Shown: positions 45,776-57,759, numbered from the stretch's first letter. The stretch is 64,000 bases of DNA from Dendrolimus kikuchii (GCA_019925095.2 CM034401.1:7847838-7911837), one strand, 5' to 3'. Translations and numbers: made by a program. The notes: a model not told the origin generated them from the letters alone.

Positions 45776-46650
45776 TTTTAAAACGAATTCTTCTATTATT
45801 ATCTCATCAAAATCACCGGAACCTATCCTCTCAAACGCAAATTTGCTTAATTTCGGTATTTTGTCAATACCAAAGGGGTGCTCGTGGCACACCACTCTGT
45901 CTTTACAAATATTTGTCAGTGAAAACTCGCAAAATAAGTATTTAAATTTTTTAGTAGCTTTTGAATAATTAATGCTAACGGTAATACCACTTTTTTCTAC
46001 TATTATTCTGCCGCGACGATATCCTAAAAGTATTATGGGTTTAGTAGAATACGAATTTTTGACACTATTACAATCGTACGTTGAATATCTTCGCAATGCC
46101 AAGATATTGAAATAACAGAATAGGGCACCAGATATAAAGCGAAGAACTGATCAGACTGAGCTATTCCTGATAGGCGCGGCGCACACTCGACAGTTTCCAA
46201 CTAATTATCCCGCGCCGTGTCTCGCCGGCGCCAATTCCCCACTCGTAATTACTCTCATTGAGCAAAACTGTTTGGATTGTCGGTTTTCCAGATTTTTTTA
46301 GACATTCGTGCCCGTTGAAATTTCTTTAAAAAATTCCTCTTTATTTAGTTCTTTATACAATTCTTTCAATCCTGTTCAAATTTCAAACTTCTATTGACTC
46401 CGATAAGCTATTGTGGTAGGTACATTACATATACTAAGTTTCTTCTTACGAGACAAATGGGTCACGTATATCATTTTTAGAATTTTAGTCGAAAAATGTG
46501 TGTTAATGGTTAATTTAAAACGAATTTTACTTTAATATGTACTTTTATGTGTTTCATTAAATAGATTAAGAACATTTGAAGATGATTAAATATTGCGATT
46601 GAATGCAAAAAGTCGTGATACGAATAAATTCTTTCTTTCTTTTTAAAAAT
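45776..46650. other. No gene recognised; GC-richer patch 46150-46250
   Basis: 46153-46235 (GGCGCGGCGCACACTCGACA, CCCGCGCCGTGTCTCGCCGG) stands out from the AT-rich background and might be a conserved non-coding or regulatory piece. Nothing else. Confidence 0.4.
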
Positions 46651-46651
46651 A

Positions 46652-46701
46652 ATATATACATACATACATACATATGTATATATATATATATATATATATA
46701 T
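46652..46701. repeat. (TACA)n/(TA)n microsatellite
   Basis: ACATACATACATACATA followed by about 13 TA units. Confidence 0.9.
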
Positions 46702-46734
46702 CAAAATATTGTATGTATAATTATATTTGTATAT

Positions 46735-46917
46735 ATAGTATAGTTATATATTTATTATTAAAATGTAAGTAATCGTACAACAATTACGTGCCACGGGTTG
46801 TCTGGAAGAGATCGCTTTTTAGCGATAAGACCGCCCTTTGTACACAATTAGAATAATACTAGTTCGTAAGTTTCCTGTAATGGTCTACAATAAAGTGTTA
46901 TCTATCTATCTATCTAA
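46735..46917 (+). mobile_element. 5'-truncated LINE 3' tail
   Basis: GGTTGTCTGGAAGAGATCGC, TTTTTAGCGATAAGACCGCC and CTACAATAAAGTGTTATCTA with a (TATC)n tail ending at 46917. Same family as the 37785 and 541 tails. The left limit is approximate. Confidence 0.7.
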
Positions 46918-48933
46918 AAATAATTTTCTAAAGTAAAACCAGATATACAAACATCCATGATCTAGGGGCCGATAAAAATCCAGTAGGTAAATCTATTACG
47001 ATTAATGCTGGTCAACAGAGGCTGCTGTTAACATTTAAATATAACAACTGCAAGAATGCGTGAAATTCATAACTGACACGAAAAGCCTCGCCAGCAAAGT
47101 TGTTTCTAGTTCTCAACAGTGGCATTTTTAGTCACTATCGTGACACGTTTCAAGTTGAAGTTTTGTATGTATGTACAAAATCTTTATATTAAGTATAATG
47201 TATGTACCAAATAATAAAATGCATCGCAAGAAAAAAGTACATTGACATTACCGATGTATGAAATATGCTAACCCACCTAAGACAAGCTGGTAGGTATATT
47301 GTATTATGGGTGTCGGTAAAATTAAACAAATCATATATTATAAACTGTATTGTGTATATTAGAAGTAACTATTTACATGAGTCTTAATACTTAATTACTT
47401 AAACTAATAATTTGGACGACAACGTCACGTTGTTTTGTCTCGCAAATAATGGGCTTCCCTGGCGCGTGCCGTGGGAGCGATTGCGCGCGGCCTTACGGCG
47501 TAATGGTATACTTAAGACTGCCTGTCCTCCAGTACTCGGCTACGGGCGGCGTTCTGCGGTGCGTCGGAGTTCAATATCGCGGAAACGAACGAACATTCCC
47601 GAGCGCACGTCGGCTGTATTTGCCTCGCCACAGTATTTTGCTTCAAAGGGCGAGACAAGACCGATGGTGACATGTTCATGGTCTGATTTTAAATTATACT
47701 TATAAATGATCATGCCATGAATATGAAAAAAAGGATCTTAAACTGAAATATTGCTGAAGAGTAAAGATAGGTTAAATAAAAAGATGGGAGATTGTGTGAC
47801 GTATGACGTAGAAATTTATGGTGTGATGAGGACATAATAAGAATTGAGAAGTATGCAAGGAAAAGCCGTAGTGCAATAATAATACAGTATTTATTCCAAA
47901 ACCTTTCTCATATACATTTTTCATTAACTAGTGCATTGAAGGAAACTTAGCTTATATTCTACCTATAATCCCTTAAGACTGTAAGTAGAATACTGAGTCT
48001 AGGTCATCGAAATCAATGGGTAAGGTTCCTAGAAGGCTGGCTACGTTACCTCGCTGGATCGCCTTACTGATCCGTTGTCCGAGGTAGGAACCAGCCCTCT
48101 GATCTCCGGAAGAGTCAATAAGACGTTTTAAAATACCTTTGAAGAGATTCATTTTAACATTTTTTTATTTATATGTCACTTATTAGTGGTTAGTTAGTCT
48201 TGAATGAATGAATGGATGCATGAATGAGTATGCTTTGTGGTGTGATAAAATATATAGTCTTATCAGATGTTCGTTGTGTTGATGTCGTGTTATGACCAGT
48301 TCATATATCTTACTGTACATTCACTTGCCTTACCATCGATTGAATTGTGACATTACTTGTCAAATTTTAACCGATAGTAAGGCAGATTAACAGCCCGTAA
48401 GACATAGGAATCGATCATTAATACATATTTTTAGTTAATTAAGTTAGTATTATGTTAGCAATTTGGATTAAGCTTGATGTGTATTGGTGAAAAAAGGAGA
48501 ACGATTGGTGAATATTAAGATTGATTGGAATATATTCGGTTGTGGAAGTGAAACTCGCAAGCGCTCCACTTGCGTCGATCAATCAAAATTATATTACCAA
48601 TAAATCGACGGAAACTCACGCTGTGTGAGCACGTGCTTTTATTATCTACGATTTTGCTTAATTCATCTGATCATTGAATATGTTTCTACATATAGTAGTT
48701 ATAATTGATAAGCGACGTATTTTTACTTTGTCATGGTTTCCTTTCTTACATAGAGTTTACGTTATTGGAACTTTCCAATATAAACTAACACCTAAAATAC
48801 AGGCTTGGCTTAGTGCTCAAATAGTATTTATTAACTTTAACAATGTAGCTTACTGTATGATTGGTGTAAATAAAATATTTTTTATTTTGTTGGTTAAAAA
48901 TGGATCCTAAAATCAATGCACGGCGTTGTGTAA
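46918..48933. other. AT-rich DNA with one GC-rich islet (47424-47677)
   Basis: The islet contains GCGATTGCGCGCGGCCTTAC and GGCTACGGGCGGCG and gives open frames of 73-97 codons in two frames with no known motif. GTCACGTTGTTTTGTCTCGC at its left resembles the reverse complement of its right edge (GTCACCATCGGTCTTGTCTC). The flanks are plain AT-rich DNA, with GAATGAATGAATG near 48207. Confidence 0.35.
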
Positions 48934-49166
48934 TCTCTATAAATATTATAAACGCGAAAGTTTGTAAGAATGGATGTATGGATTTATAAATATATGTTTG
49001 TTACTCTTTCACGCAAAAACTACTGAATGTATTTTGATGAAACTTTACAGTAATATAGTTTACACATCAGAATACCACAGGCTATAATTTAAAAAGATAT
49101 AGTATGAATTATCCAAATTATAAAGATTTTCCATCACCACGCGGGTGAAACCGCGGGAACAGCTAG
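48934..49166 (+). mobile_element. Non-autonomous Helitron, 233 bp, precise ends
   Basis: Starts TCTCTATAAATATTATAAAC after A (48933) and ends CGGGAACAGCTAG before T (49167). CGCGGGTGAAACCGCGGG just before the end is the 3' hairpin. The interior has AAAACTACTGAATGTATTTT. No coding capacity. Confidence 0.9.
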
Positions 49167-49569
49167 TACCTATATGGAGTGTGGAGTGGACTATATACTT
49201 TTAATTATTTTTTACGTGAGATTGAAAAATATGCTAATTGCTTCACATACACTAATGAGCTAATGTATACATATATATAACCTTGGACTCTACCTCCAAT
49301 GTTACTCGGGCAGTTACATCAGTTCATCAAATGCATGACATATACAAGTTTCTAGGTTACGTTTGACGATTTACTGATTTTGATACATAGAATACAATAC
49401 AATATTATTTATTGTACACCAAGATGACAGAGTAAAAATACATAATAAGTTTAAATACATACATACACAATGGGCGGCTTTATTGCTTAAAGCAATCACT
49501 TCCAGGCTACCTTAAGATGGGACAAGATCTAATTGCAAAGATAGCATTGGAGTGCAGTTGACCTAGATG

Positions 49570-49607
49570 CTAATAATAAGACACAATAATTATTATACAT
49601 ATGTAGC

Positions 49608-49661
<54 letters not shown>

Positions 49662-49800
49662 AACATACATACATATAAATCAAATAATAAAGACGGTATA
49701 CAGTTAGATAGTGCCCCTTCACAAGTCTTTTAAAGGAAAGGATAGATTTAGCAAATCGGACACCTGCATGCAGAGCATTCCAGAGATGCACAGCCTAAAT
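49570..49800 (-). pseudogene. LINE ORF2 C-terminal relic
   Basis: The readable part is AVHLWNALHAGVRFAKSIL followed by SFKRLVKGHYLTVYRL, matching the (A)V.LWN.LP..VR.A.S...FKR.L pattern at the end of CR1/Jockey-type ORF2. The codons below about 49690 run into the TA microsatellite. Stops lie upstream. Confidence 0.65.
49613..49680. repeat. (TA)n microsatellite
   Basis: Two TA runs split by CATA, with ACATACATACATA at the right edge. Confidence 0.9.
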
Positions 49801-50404
49801 AGAGAACGATCTGACGGTTTTAAAGATTTCGAATCACTCTGAAGGAACTGAAAACGTTAAGACTGGGTCCTGGAATCAAACAGTACGATACAACGAAGAG
49901 ACAGAACATGAGCATTACGGCGAAGTTGAATTGGCGACCATTTGAGCTTTGTGCGATATTCAGATATGTGATCATATTCGCGTAAGTCAAATATGAATGC
50001 CATAGAAAAAATTTGAAGTCGCTCAAGTTTATTTAATTAATTCTGGTTAAGATCGAGATAACTGTCGTCATCATATTCAAGTATGGGAACAAGGAGGGTT
50101 TGCGATAGCGCTATTTTAGTGTGGAATGGTAGAAAATATTGCAGACAGCGTGGCGTAGAGAAACAGCTGACACAAATATTTTCTGACTGATCTTCTCAAG
50201 CTGAGGGTCTCAAGATAACGATTTATCTATGTGATTTACATAACACATAATTTGTCTCTTAGAAAAATATTTACTATTCTTTATAATATTATTTACTCTG
50301 TTTTTCAGATAGGTTGGTAACGAAAAATAACCTTAATACACATCATAACAAATCTTTTTAAGCCTCCATGCCTAAAAGGCTAAAATAGAGCCTAATATAA
50401 GTTT

Positions 50405-50670
50405 GTATAATATAAGCATAATTACAGGAACATAATTATTGGAACATAATTACAAGAACATAATTACAGGAATTTACATACATACATACATACATAACTT
50501 CACGCCAGGTCCCTTGCGAGGTAGGCACGAACAACAGAGCGCCATTTAGGCTTGTTCTTACACACCTCACTTGCTTCTTTGACATTCATAACTCTTGTCA
50601 TGCACGTTCGTCTGTTCTTAAGGAATTTAATTACAGGAACATAATTACAAGAACATAATTATAGGAACAC
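50405..50670. repeat. Minisatellite of AACATAATTACAGG-type units, interrupted
   Basis: Units of about 14-18 bp (GGAACATAATTACAAGAA and variants) lie on both sides of a family E insertion at 50477-50620. Confidence 0.75.
50477..50620 (-). mobile_element. Family E RTE-like fragment with 9-bp TSD, inside a minisatellite
   Basis: AGGAATTTA flanks both sides (50468-50476 and 50621-50629). On the minus strand it starts TAAGAACAGACGAACG, codes for ARVMNVKEASEVCKNKP-like residues and ends in (GTAT)n. Confidence 0.85.
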
Positions 50671-50745
50671 AAGCGTAACTTGCTTAATTTGGGGGGATAT
50701 ACAATATGTGTGTTTGTCTGCCGATTATTATTATATATATATATT
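50667..50745 (+). mobile_element. tRNA-derived SINE (family D), 3' tail only
   Basis: ACACAAGCGTAACTTGCTTA, ATTTGGGGGGATATACAATA and TGTCTGCCGATTATTATTAT. It touches the end of the Helitron that follows. Confidence 0.75.
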
Positions 50746-51082
50746 GCTAGAGTTTACCCCGCGGCTCCGCCGCGCGTCAAACTCTAGTGCGTACCTCTTG
50801 TTTTAAGAGCAGGCGTTAATACAGGATATATTGTATTGTATTTTTATGTTGGTGCTATTTGCCCTCGGAAGATTTACTTCATTTTATATCGCAAACCATC
50901 CCATCTACCGGGATGAATAGTATCTATGGCCATTTTCGGTATTCAGACAGACAGATCGAGTGATAGTCGCATTTTTTTAAAGATTATTTTTTAATTCTAT
51001 AAACTTGATAAATGAGTGGTCCCCCATACAAACTTTAATACCCTATTTCAACCCGTTCTAGTTTTATTTATACAACTAAATA

Positions 51083-51770
51083 TTGTGGAAACTACACAAA
51101 CGACCAAAACTACCAAACGTACTAAAACTGCCGAAACTACCAAATCTACCAAAACTACCAAATCTACAAACTAAAATGACCAAAACTACCAAATCTACAA
51201 ACCAAAACTACCACAACTATCAAAACTACCACAATTACCAAAATAACCGAATCTACCAAATCTACCAACCAAAACTACCATAACTACCAAATCTAAAAAC
51301 CAAAACTACCTAAACTACCACAATTGTCAAATCTACCAATCTAAACTACCACAACTACCAAAACCACCACAACTAACAAAACTAACACAACTACCAAAAC
51401 CACCACAACTAATAAAACTACCACAACTACCAAAACTACTACAGCTACCAAAACTACCACAACTAACAAAATAACCGAATCTACCAACCAAAACTGCCAT
51501 AACTACCAAATCTACAAACCAAAACTACCACGACTACCAATACTACCACTACTAACAAAACTACCACAACTACCAAATCTACAAAACAAAACTACCACAA
51601 CTACCAAAACTACTACAACTACCAAAACTACCACAACTACCAAAACTATCACAACTACCAAAACAGCCGAAACTACCAAAACAACCAAAACTACCAGCAT
51701 AAACTACCGAAAATAGCAAAACTACCAACCAAAACTACCACAACTACCAAAACAACCAACACTACCAAAC
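51083..51770. repeat. Minisatellite of 9-bp ACTACCAAA-type units
   Basis: About 75 units, mostly ACTACCAAA, ACTACCACA and TCTACCAAA, in higher-order pairs of about 18 bp. It continues briefly after the family E insertion (51884-51960). Open frames here (Val/Leu repeats on the minus strand) are not genes. Confidence 0.9.
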
Positions 51771-51883
51771 ATACATACATACATACATAACTTCACGCCA
51801 GTTCCCTTGCGGGGTAGGCACGAACAACAGAGTGCCATTTAGGCTTATTCTTACACACCTCACTTGCCTCTTTGACATTCATA
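51771..51883 (-). mobile_element. Family E RTE-like fragment nested in the minisatellite
   Basis: Direct repeat ACTACCAAAC at 51761-51770 and 51884-51893; because the target is itself a repeat, the duplication is not independent proof. On the minus strand: codons for VKEASEVCKNKP, stop, (GTAT)n tail. Confidence 0.8.
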
Positions 51884-52263
51884 ACTACCAAACAAAACTA
51901 CCAATACTACCTAAACGACCAAATTGACCAAAATAAACAAAATGACGAAAATGGCAAACCACAAATAAAAAACCTATCCTAATTTCCGGGATAAACTTTA
52001 CATAAATCTATCCCAGTATCCGGGATGAAAAGTATCCCTTGGCCACCCTCGTTATTCAAATTACATATGTACCGAGTATCAGCCAAATCGGTCCAATAGT
52101 CTTTCCATAAAAGGATAACAAACAGAGAGACAAATATACTTTTATCCCGGAATCTATCCCATTTTCTGGGATAAAAAGTATCCTATGTTCATTCTCGGCA
52201 TCGAAAATATATATATACTGAGTTTCAGCCAAATCGGTCCGGTAGTTTTTTCGTGAAAACGGA

Positions 52264-52303
<40 letters not shown>
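52264..52303. repeat. (CAGA)n microsatellite inside the Helitron
   Basis: About ten CAGA units close to the 5' end of the Helitron. Confidence 0.95.
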
Positions 52304-52304
<1 letters not shown>

Positions 52305-52336
52305 GTTACTTTCGCATTTATAATATTAATAGGGAT

Positions 52337-55183
52337 AATGCAGAAAATGTAAGTGATGAAGAAGTGTATCGGCAGATTTTCTTTCAACTTTAACATAGTC
52401 AGTCCAAAGGTCATTAAATAGTTACATTTTTCTGTCTGCCTGTAAAAGAGTATATAGTCTGTGTACCTACTTTATGACTTCTTCAAATTAGCTGCAAAAG
52501 GTTATTGTAAAGACTTGCTTAGTCATCTTTTGTGAGTACAGGTGGTGATAGACTTAGGAACAAGTATCTCATACTAATGTCTCGACGATTTTTTTCGCTC
52601 GTGTTAAATCTTAAGTAGCCGAACTTTCACAAGCGAAAAATTCGTCGAGCCATTAGAGCGGAAGGTAATGTAGTTTTTGTCGGCCTCCGATCGAATCGCT
52701 ATCGTGTAGTGAATGGAAAATATCAGCAAAACTTTTGTCATACACTGATTGCTTCATAATAATTTATAGAGCATAATCCGGGTGGCTGCGACCGAGCTGT
52801 ATTGCTCATCGTGCGTCGACTCGATTACCGGCTTTGATCGATCAACATTTTAATTTCACTATTTAATAACTTGTTTCGGCCAAACTTTATAATTGGTATA
52901 AAAGGTTTTTGGTTTATTACGAATAACGACGATACCTGTCTTTTTGATGAAATATGTTTGTCCTATAATACATTACGTAAATGTTTTGTTTTGTGCATCA
53001 GTTATAATAAATCTATTATGGTTTACGTGAAAATATTTATAGCGGACCCGAAGATGTGATGAGATATGTGTTCTTTTATGTAGTTTTAACAAGTGTCTTT
53101 CTCTTCTATAACTTATGAAATAAAGGCACTTAAGGAGGATCAATTTGAAGAAATTCATCCGTATGAATCATATCGTGATCGAACCGGCACTTTATGATAA
53201 TTATGTGTATCGTTTATTATGTGTACGATATATTAGTTTCCCTGAAATATAAAACCCATGCCCAGCAGTGTGATTATATTATCTCCTTTTTCTTTCACTT
53301 TATCCCAATTATTTGGGGTGGGCACAATATGCTTCTTCTACACTCCTATATTCTAACATACACCTTTTGTCATACCACAAAACATCATATCATCCTTCAC
53401 TCAATCCATACATCTTTTTTTTGGTCTACCTTTACATTTGTACCCATCTATTTTATAGTTTAACATTCTTTTTGCCACGTGACCTCCATCCCTTTACATT
53501 AATGCCTGCACCACCTTAATTTATGAATATAAATATATTATGAATTCATATTGTTACATGCCGACATTCGAGTCCCACACTCGTAACAATATAAACACAT
53601 CAGGGTGCTATTACAATGAGATCAGAATTGTCGTCTACTGTCATTATAATGGTAGTTTTTGTATGAAAAAACAGCCACTATAACGCCAGTGTTCGAACAT
53701 TCTGACGATATTGTAATAGCAGAATTGAAAAATTCTGTATTGAAATATGCTAAATGAATGTTTTAGAAAAATATTTGCAAACACTGTACCAACAAAAAGT
53801 AATTAAAGTTGCTCGCTATGCCGTTGCTTCAGGCGGATTTGTCTCTGCTGCCGATAGTCGACTGGGAGCTATGAAAAATGTGTCGAAAAATGGAGTAGCA
53901 AACACTAAAATTAAAGAGCCATTTACATAGAGAGAGTTTGTTGCATGTTTTGGGGCGAGAAATCGTATACTATTTTCATAGGCGATATTTTTTTAGACTA
54001 TAATCAGCGTATCAGCGTAAGCGACTCTCTTGCAGTTTGTGTGCTATCTCACGGACATGAAGACCGCCGCGGATGCGGGATATGATAAAAAGTATCACTG
54101 GATTTGACTGTCAACTATTATGTTCAAAATCACAATATTTTTATTTAGTAACTTATCAATAAATTCTAGCTTTGTGGAATATCCAGATTTGGCACATCGC
54201 ACGGTGTGAGCTAAATCCGGAAATGCCTACCGAACTATTACTGAGGTTCACCGATTGAATTCGAATAAAATTCCATGAGTGATATACAATCAAATATAGA
54301 TATACGAATAGATAATACAATAATGTACGTCATTTCAGAGAAGTAAAAGTTTCAAGGATATTCAATATGTTCATATTACTTATATTTTAAATTTATTTTT
54401 AAATAAGGTATTGCATGATTTTTTTTTCAATATCAGGTGGGGTATAGTTATACGGCACATTTATATATTATGAACAGATCCGAACTTTTTTAAATATAGG
54501 TTAGAAGGGAAGTGGAGAACCCGCCTTAGCCTTCGTGTTTTTTTTTATAACCAACCAAAGTTAATTTTATATCTCAAATAATAAATAAATGTGCCGTGTA
54601 TCTATGCCGCACCCACATGTGCTGCGTATCCGTGAAAATACAAATAATATTCAAGCAAATAGGAAACAGGTGAAAACCGAACCCGCGTCACAGAAGCCTC
54701 AGCCAAATTATAGGTCTTTGAATGACGTCAAACGAGGAATTATTTGGGGCTACTCACAAACGTACATTTCACTCAACATTTCACATTTGCAACATAACAC
54801 ACAACAATTAATATCTAACAACTATTCTTTATTTTTAATGGTATACAATACTTCAATAAAACTGCACAGCAAACATCACCCTTCAAGCTTACAGAAGTGT
54901 GAAAAACCGAAATTGATTTTCATAGTAGGTATGTGTAAATTTCATTCGCATAATAATGTCGTTCTTATATTAATATAAATATTTAATTCACATGTAACAC
55001 TCCTAAATAAAATACTAAGCATTTGAGCTTCCTCGACAAATGTTCTAATAGTTGCTAAGTACATTTAGTCCCCCAGGCCAAATGTAGCACAAACTTAAAG
55101 TAGTTAATGGACTCGCATGTAAATTTGTCAACTATTGGAATTTATCTTCGAATTTAGAATACTGTTAAAATTCTTCGATTTAA
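52337..55183. other. AT-rich DNA, nothing recognised
   Basis: 2.8 kb without a gene or clear repeat. The 129-codon open frame at 54589-54978 begins in a GC-richer piece (GCCGCACCCACATGTGCTGC), but I see no domain and would not call it a gene. Confidence 0.4.
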
Positions 55184-55230
55184 ATAGATAGATAACTCTT
55201 TATAGTACACCAAAGTATAGATAAACAAAA
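55184..55230 (-). mobile_element. Very short LINE 3' tail
   Basis: On the minus strand: TACTATAAAGAGTTATCTAT and a TTTA end; the last about 40 bp of the hairpin-type LINE tail. Confidence 0.45.
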
Positions 55231-55331
55231 GTAGAAAAACATAAAAGATAAAGAAAAAAATTATGTGTTATACGTACTGTTATGAATTGAATTTTCTTTA
55301 TTGTGTCACGAACGAATCCGTGTCAAAAAGT

Positions 55332-55618
55332 CGTGGTAGCGTAATGGCTAGCGCACGCATCTCATACTCAAAGGTCGTGGGTTCGATCCTGACCGGAACG
55401 CATGCACCACTTAGGCAGTTTTCTGACCTAATGTGCATATTGTTACAATTACCACATGCTAAGAACGGCGAAGGAAAACATCGAGATAACCGATGTGTCA
55501 AACCTGCCAAGCCGCCTTGGACAAGCGTGGCGGGTATACTGTCCTTTCCCCCAATAGTTGAAGGCCCGAGCCCAGCAGTAGGACATTTATGGGCTGATAT
55601 TATATTATTATTATATAG
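55332..55618 (+). mobile_element. tRNA-derived SINE (family C), best preserved copy
   Basis: CGTGGTAGCGTAATGGCTAG (A box), GTGGGTTCGATCCTGACC (B box), AGGCAGTTTTCTGACCTAAT, GTGCATATTGTTACAATTAC, ACATCGAGATAACCGATGTG, CCTTGGACAAGCGTGGCGGG and GGCCCGAGCCCAGCAG, with TTATGGGCTGATATTA as the tail. About 287 bp, the usual length for such a SINE. Confidence 0.9.
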
Positions 55619-55739
55619 GAATCGAATCCAGGAATACGTTCTAGAAGCGGAGAAAGGCTTAGATCGCTAAGTTAAAGAGGCCGTCAAAATATTCATAATC
55701 ATAATGAAGATAAGCTTAAGATAAGATAAGCTGCTGTTG

Positions 55740-56020
55740 CTTGATGTATTAAGGCATTTAAGGGAAATAATAAAGTAGCACCAAATCTTTTCAGTCTATT
55801 GGCACACTTGTTTCTTAATGGTAGCGTTAATGGGAATAGACCGCTAAGTACTTACCATAATAAAATTCAAAATATTTTGAAAAAAATTTGGATAAGAGAA
55901 CCTTATATAAACGTGCATCTACATGTGAAAAGATTGATGAAAGTAGATGAAGTGAAAGGAATTTGTCAGGATCGTCCCAAGTGGAGATCTATCATCATAA
56001 TATGTTTAAAAATCTAACAG
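55740..56020 (+). pseudogene. Diverged relative of the family E protein C-terminus
   Basis: The open frame 55799-56017 has RPLSTYHNKIQNILKK, VKRLMKVDEVKGICQDR and PKWRSII. These align with GRLRHTYHDQIDRVLAEG, RAMNVKEASEVCKNKPEW and RSVV of 18182-18394. It lacks the YPARE end and the ATGT tail, so it is an older member or a different subfamily. Probably a LINE ORF2 remnant. Confidence 0.5.
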
Positions 56021-56736
56021 AAAATGGGGAAGATTAAATTAATTATTTTATTTCTCAATTTTTAAGTGCTTACATTTACTTGCTTTACCTTCGACCGCAT
56101 TTAACTTGTTAGAATTCGTGTAGTAAACAAACCGCAGAAACAAATAAACTAAAAGTTCTGAATACTGGAAACCACCTTTCATTGCCGAATGAGTCGGTCG
56201 GGGTTTTTTACTGGTTAAAAATCCTTATGAAAATATTTTCAAAGTGCTTCATTACTACACTTTTCGATGTGGTTTTACATAGTTTGGATAGATACGTTTT
56301 TAGTTTTTGCATATTATGTAAATATGAAGTCAATTAATACACCGTTTTCATCATAATATATTGAAATTAATCCTAGGCATATTAATTAAGGCTTCTTCTT
56401 TTTCTTGGAATTTTTTTAAGTTTTCGTGACTAGTACATGTAATTTTCTTTCGGCCACTTTTTAATCGACTTTTGTATGTTCGTTACTTGATTACTGTGTC
56501 AATTGTAAACCAATTATCAGTTTTCTTTAAATCGGAAGGTGGTAGGTACTTCCGAATTGGTGCGATGGTCACCATGTTAGTGAAACTCACGAAAATTGTT
56601 AACTAACTTCTTTATAACACTATATCTCCGTCAATTGTAAAGCGATTTTTTTTTCTTTACTCGTAAGTCTATACTCCCGAGGTAGTCCCATAGTTACCAA
56701 GTCATGTCCTAATGAATGGATCGGATCCTAGGAAAA
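56021..56736. other. AT-rich DNA with a deleted repeat H copy at 56400-56475
   Basis: 56411-56463 (AAGTTTTCGTGACTAGTACA, TTTCGGCCACTTTTTAAT) matches repeat H with an internal deletion. Nothing else. Confidence 0.4.

Positions 56737-56798
<62 letters not shown>
56737..56798. repeat. (TA)n microsatellite
   Basis: About 30 TA units. Confidence 0.95.
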
Positions 56799-56800
<2 letters not shown>

Positions 56801-57060
56801 AAACTGTAGAGGTCAAATTTCTGTACAATGAAAAAAAAATGCTAAACACCGATTTAGGGGGGTGTAAAAAGTGAAATAGAACTAATTTAGATTAATTTTT
56901 TTTTTGTTTTTCTGTTTGTACGCGCTAATCTCCGAAACGACTAGACCGATTTAAATGAAATTTTGTACGGTGGTAGCCTATGTCCCTGGTCAACATATAG
57001 GATAATTTTGTCCAGAAAAATTAAAAAGTTCCCGTGGGATAGTTAAAAAAACTTACTATA
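56799..57060 (+). repeat. Helitron-like repeat interior, no clear ends
   Basis: CTGTTTGTACGCGCTAATCT, CGAAACGACTAGACCGATTT and AATGAAATTTTGTACGGTGG are typical interior words of lepidopteran Helitron-like elements. I cannot find TC or CTRR ends. Confidence 0.4.
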
Positions 57061-57477
57061 AACTACTACGTTAAGTTCTTAAAAGCCAAACTACGTATTG
57101 TAACTACTTTCATTCGTAGATATAGATACTTAGCGATCCTTATAAGTCTAGTTACTTAAAAGTAAAACATTTGTTTCATTCACTGTTTTCAATTCTTTTC
57201 GCTTAGCATCTCTGGGGTATATCTCCGTTAAATGTGTATTCCGAACACATGAGACCTCTATAAATAAAATCAGGATACCAATAACATATCAAAACAAAAG
57301 GTTTAGTGGGAAACTTTGTAATTTAACTCAAGATTTGTATCCGAGCATTTATTTAGAACTACAGCACAAATGAGAATACAATACACAACATAAATAAATA
57401 AATGTACAATGTAACATGCATTAAAAAAAAAAAAACCAAGCAAGTGTAGCTCTAAATTGGTCCTAGCTCAGCATGTT

Positions 57478-57497
57478 GCTGGTTAAGTTAACCAGCG
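57478..57497. other. Palindrome in the LINE 3' UTR
   Basis: GCTGGTTAA and TTAACCAGC pair around one G. It may be a structure recognised by the reverse transcriptase, which is inference. Confidence 0.6.
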
Positions 57498-57759
57498 CTG
57501 ATCTTCCGCTAGGGCCATTCCAGTGACATACACAGACAGACACTGAAGCAAATAAAAAACAAAATGAAAATAAAGTATAAAAGAGAGAAAAAAAAAAAAA
57601 GAAAAATGTGCACAACAATTGTAAAAAAATGAAATACATATTATTTATACAGTTTGAGATAGTTATAACAGTAAGAGTTTAAAAGTAGCAATAGTAAGAA
57701 ATACATACACGACTCAACACATACAGGATAGGTCAGGCACATCCTCCAAATGGGCGCCA

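Larger units (their letters stand above)
49395..50220 (-). mobile_element. 5'-truncated LINE with ORF2 C-terminal relic and 3' tail
   Basis: The tail (minus strand: AGCCTGGAAGTGATTGC, TTTAAGCAATAAAGCCGCCC, GGTGTACAATAAATAATATT) is at 49395-49511. The ORF2 relic lies at 49690-49800 and a (TA)n expansion between the two. The part beyond 49830 looks like degraded coding or 5' material; the right border is uncertain. Confidence 0.6.
50747..52335 (-). mobile_element. Non-autonomous Helitron with internal minisatellite, 1589 bp
   Basis: On the minus strand it starts TCCCTATTAATATTATAAAT at 52335, preceded by A, and ends GGTAAACTCTAG at 50747. The last 41 bp form a stem: CTAGAGTTT at 50747-50755 pairs with AAACTCTAG at 50779-50787 around a GC-rich hairpin (CCGCGGCTCCGCCGCGCG). 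The 5' part has a (GTCT)n tract, and about three related blocks with CGGGATGAAAAGTATCC occur at 50890, 51985 and 52142. The middle is a long minisatellite. The base after CTAG is C rather than T, perhaps changed by the neighbouring SINE tail. No Rep/helicase. Confidence 0.8.

Noticed and set aside
45713..46102. 129-codon minus-strand frame
   Set aside because: It spans a repeat-like segment and shows no domain.
51083..51700. Pro/Asn-rich and Val/Leu-rich open frames
   Set aside because: Translations of the 9-bp minisatellite.
54589..54978. 129-codon open frame
   Set aside because: No domain, no splice context and no codon pattern that I can recognise; may be chance.
55263..55670. 135-codon open frame
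   Set aside because: It runs through a tRNA-derived SINE of family C; the protein is the SINE translated.
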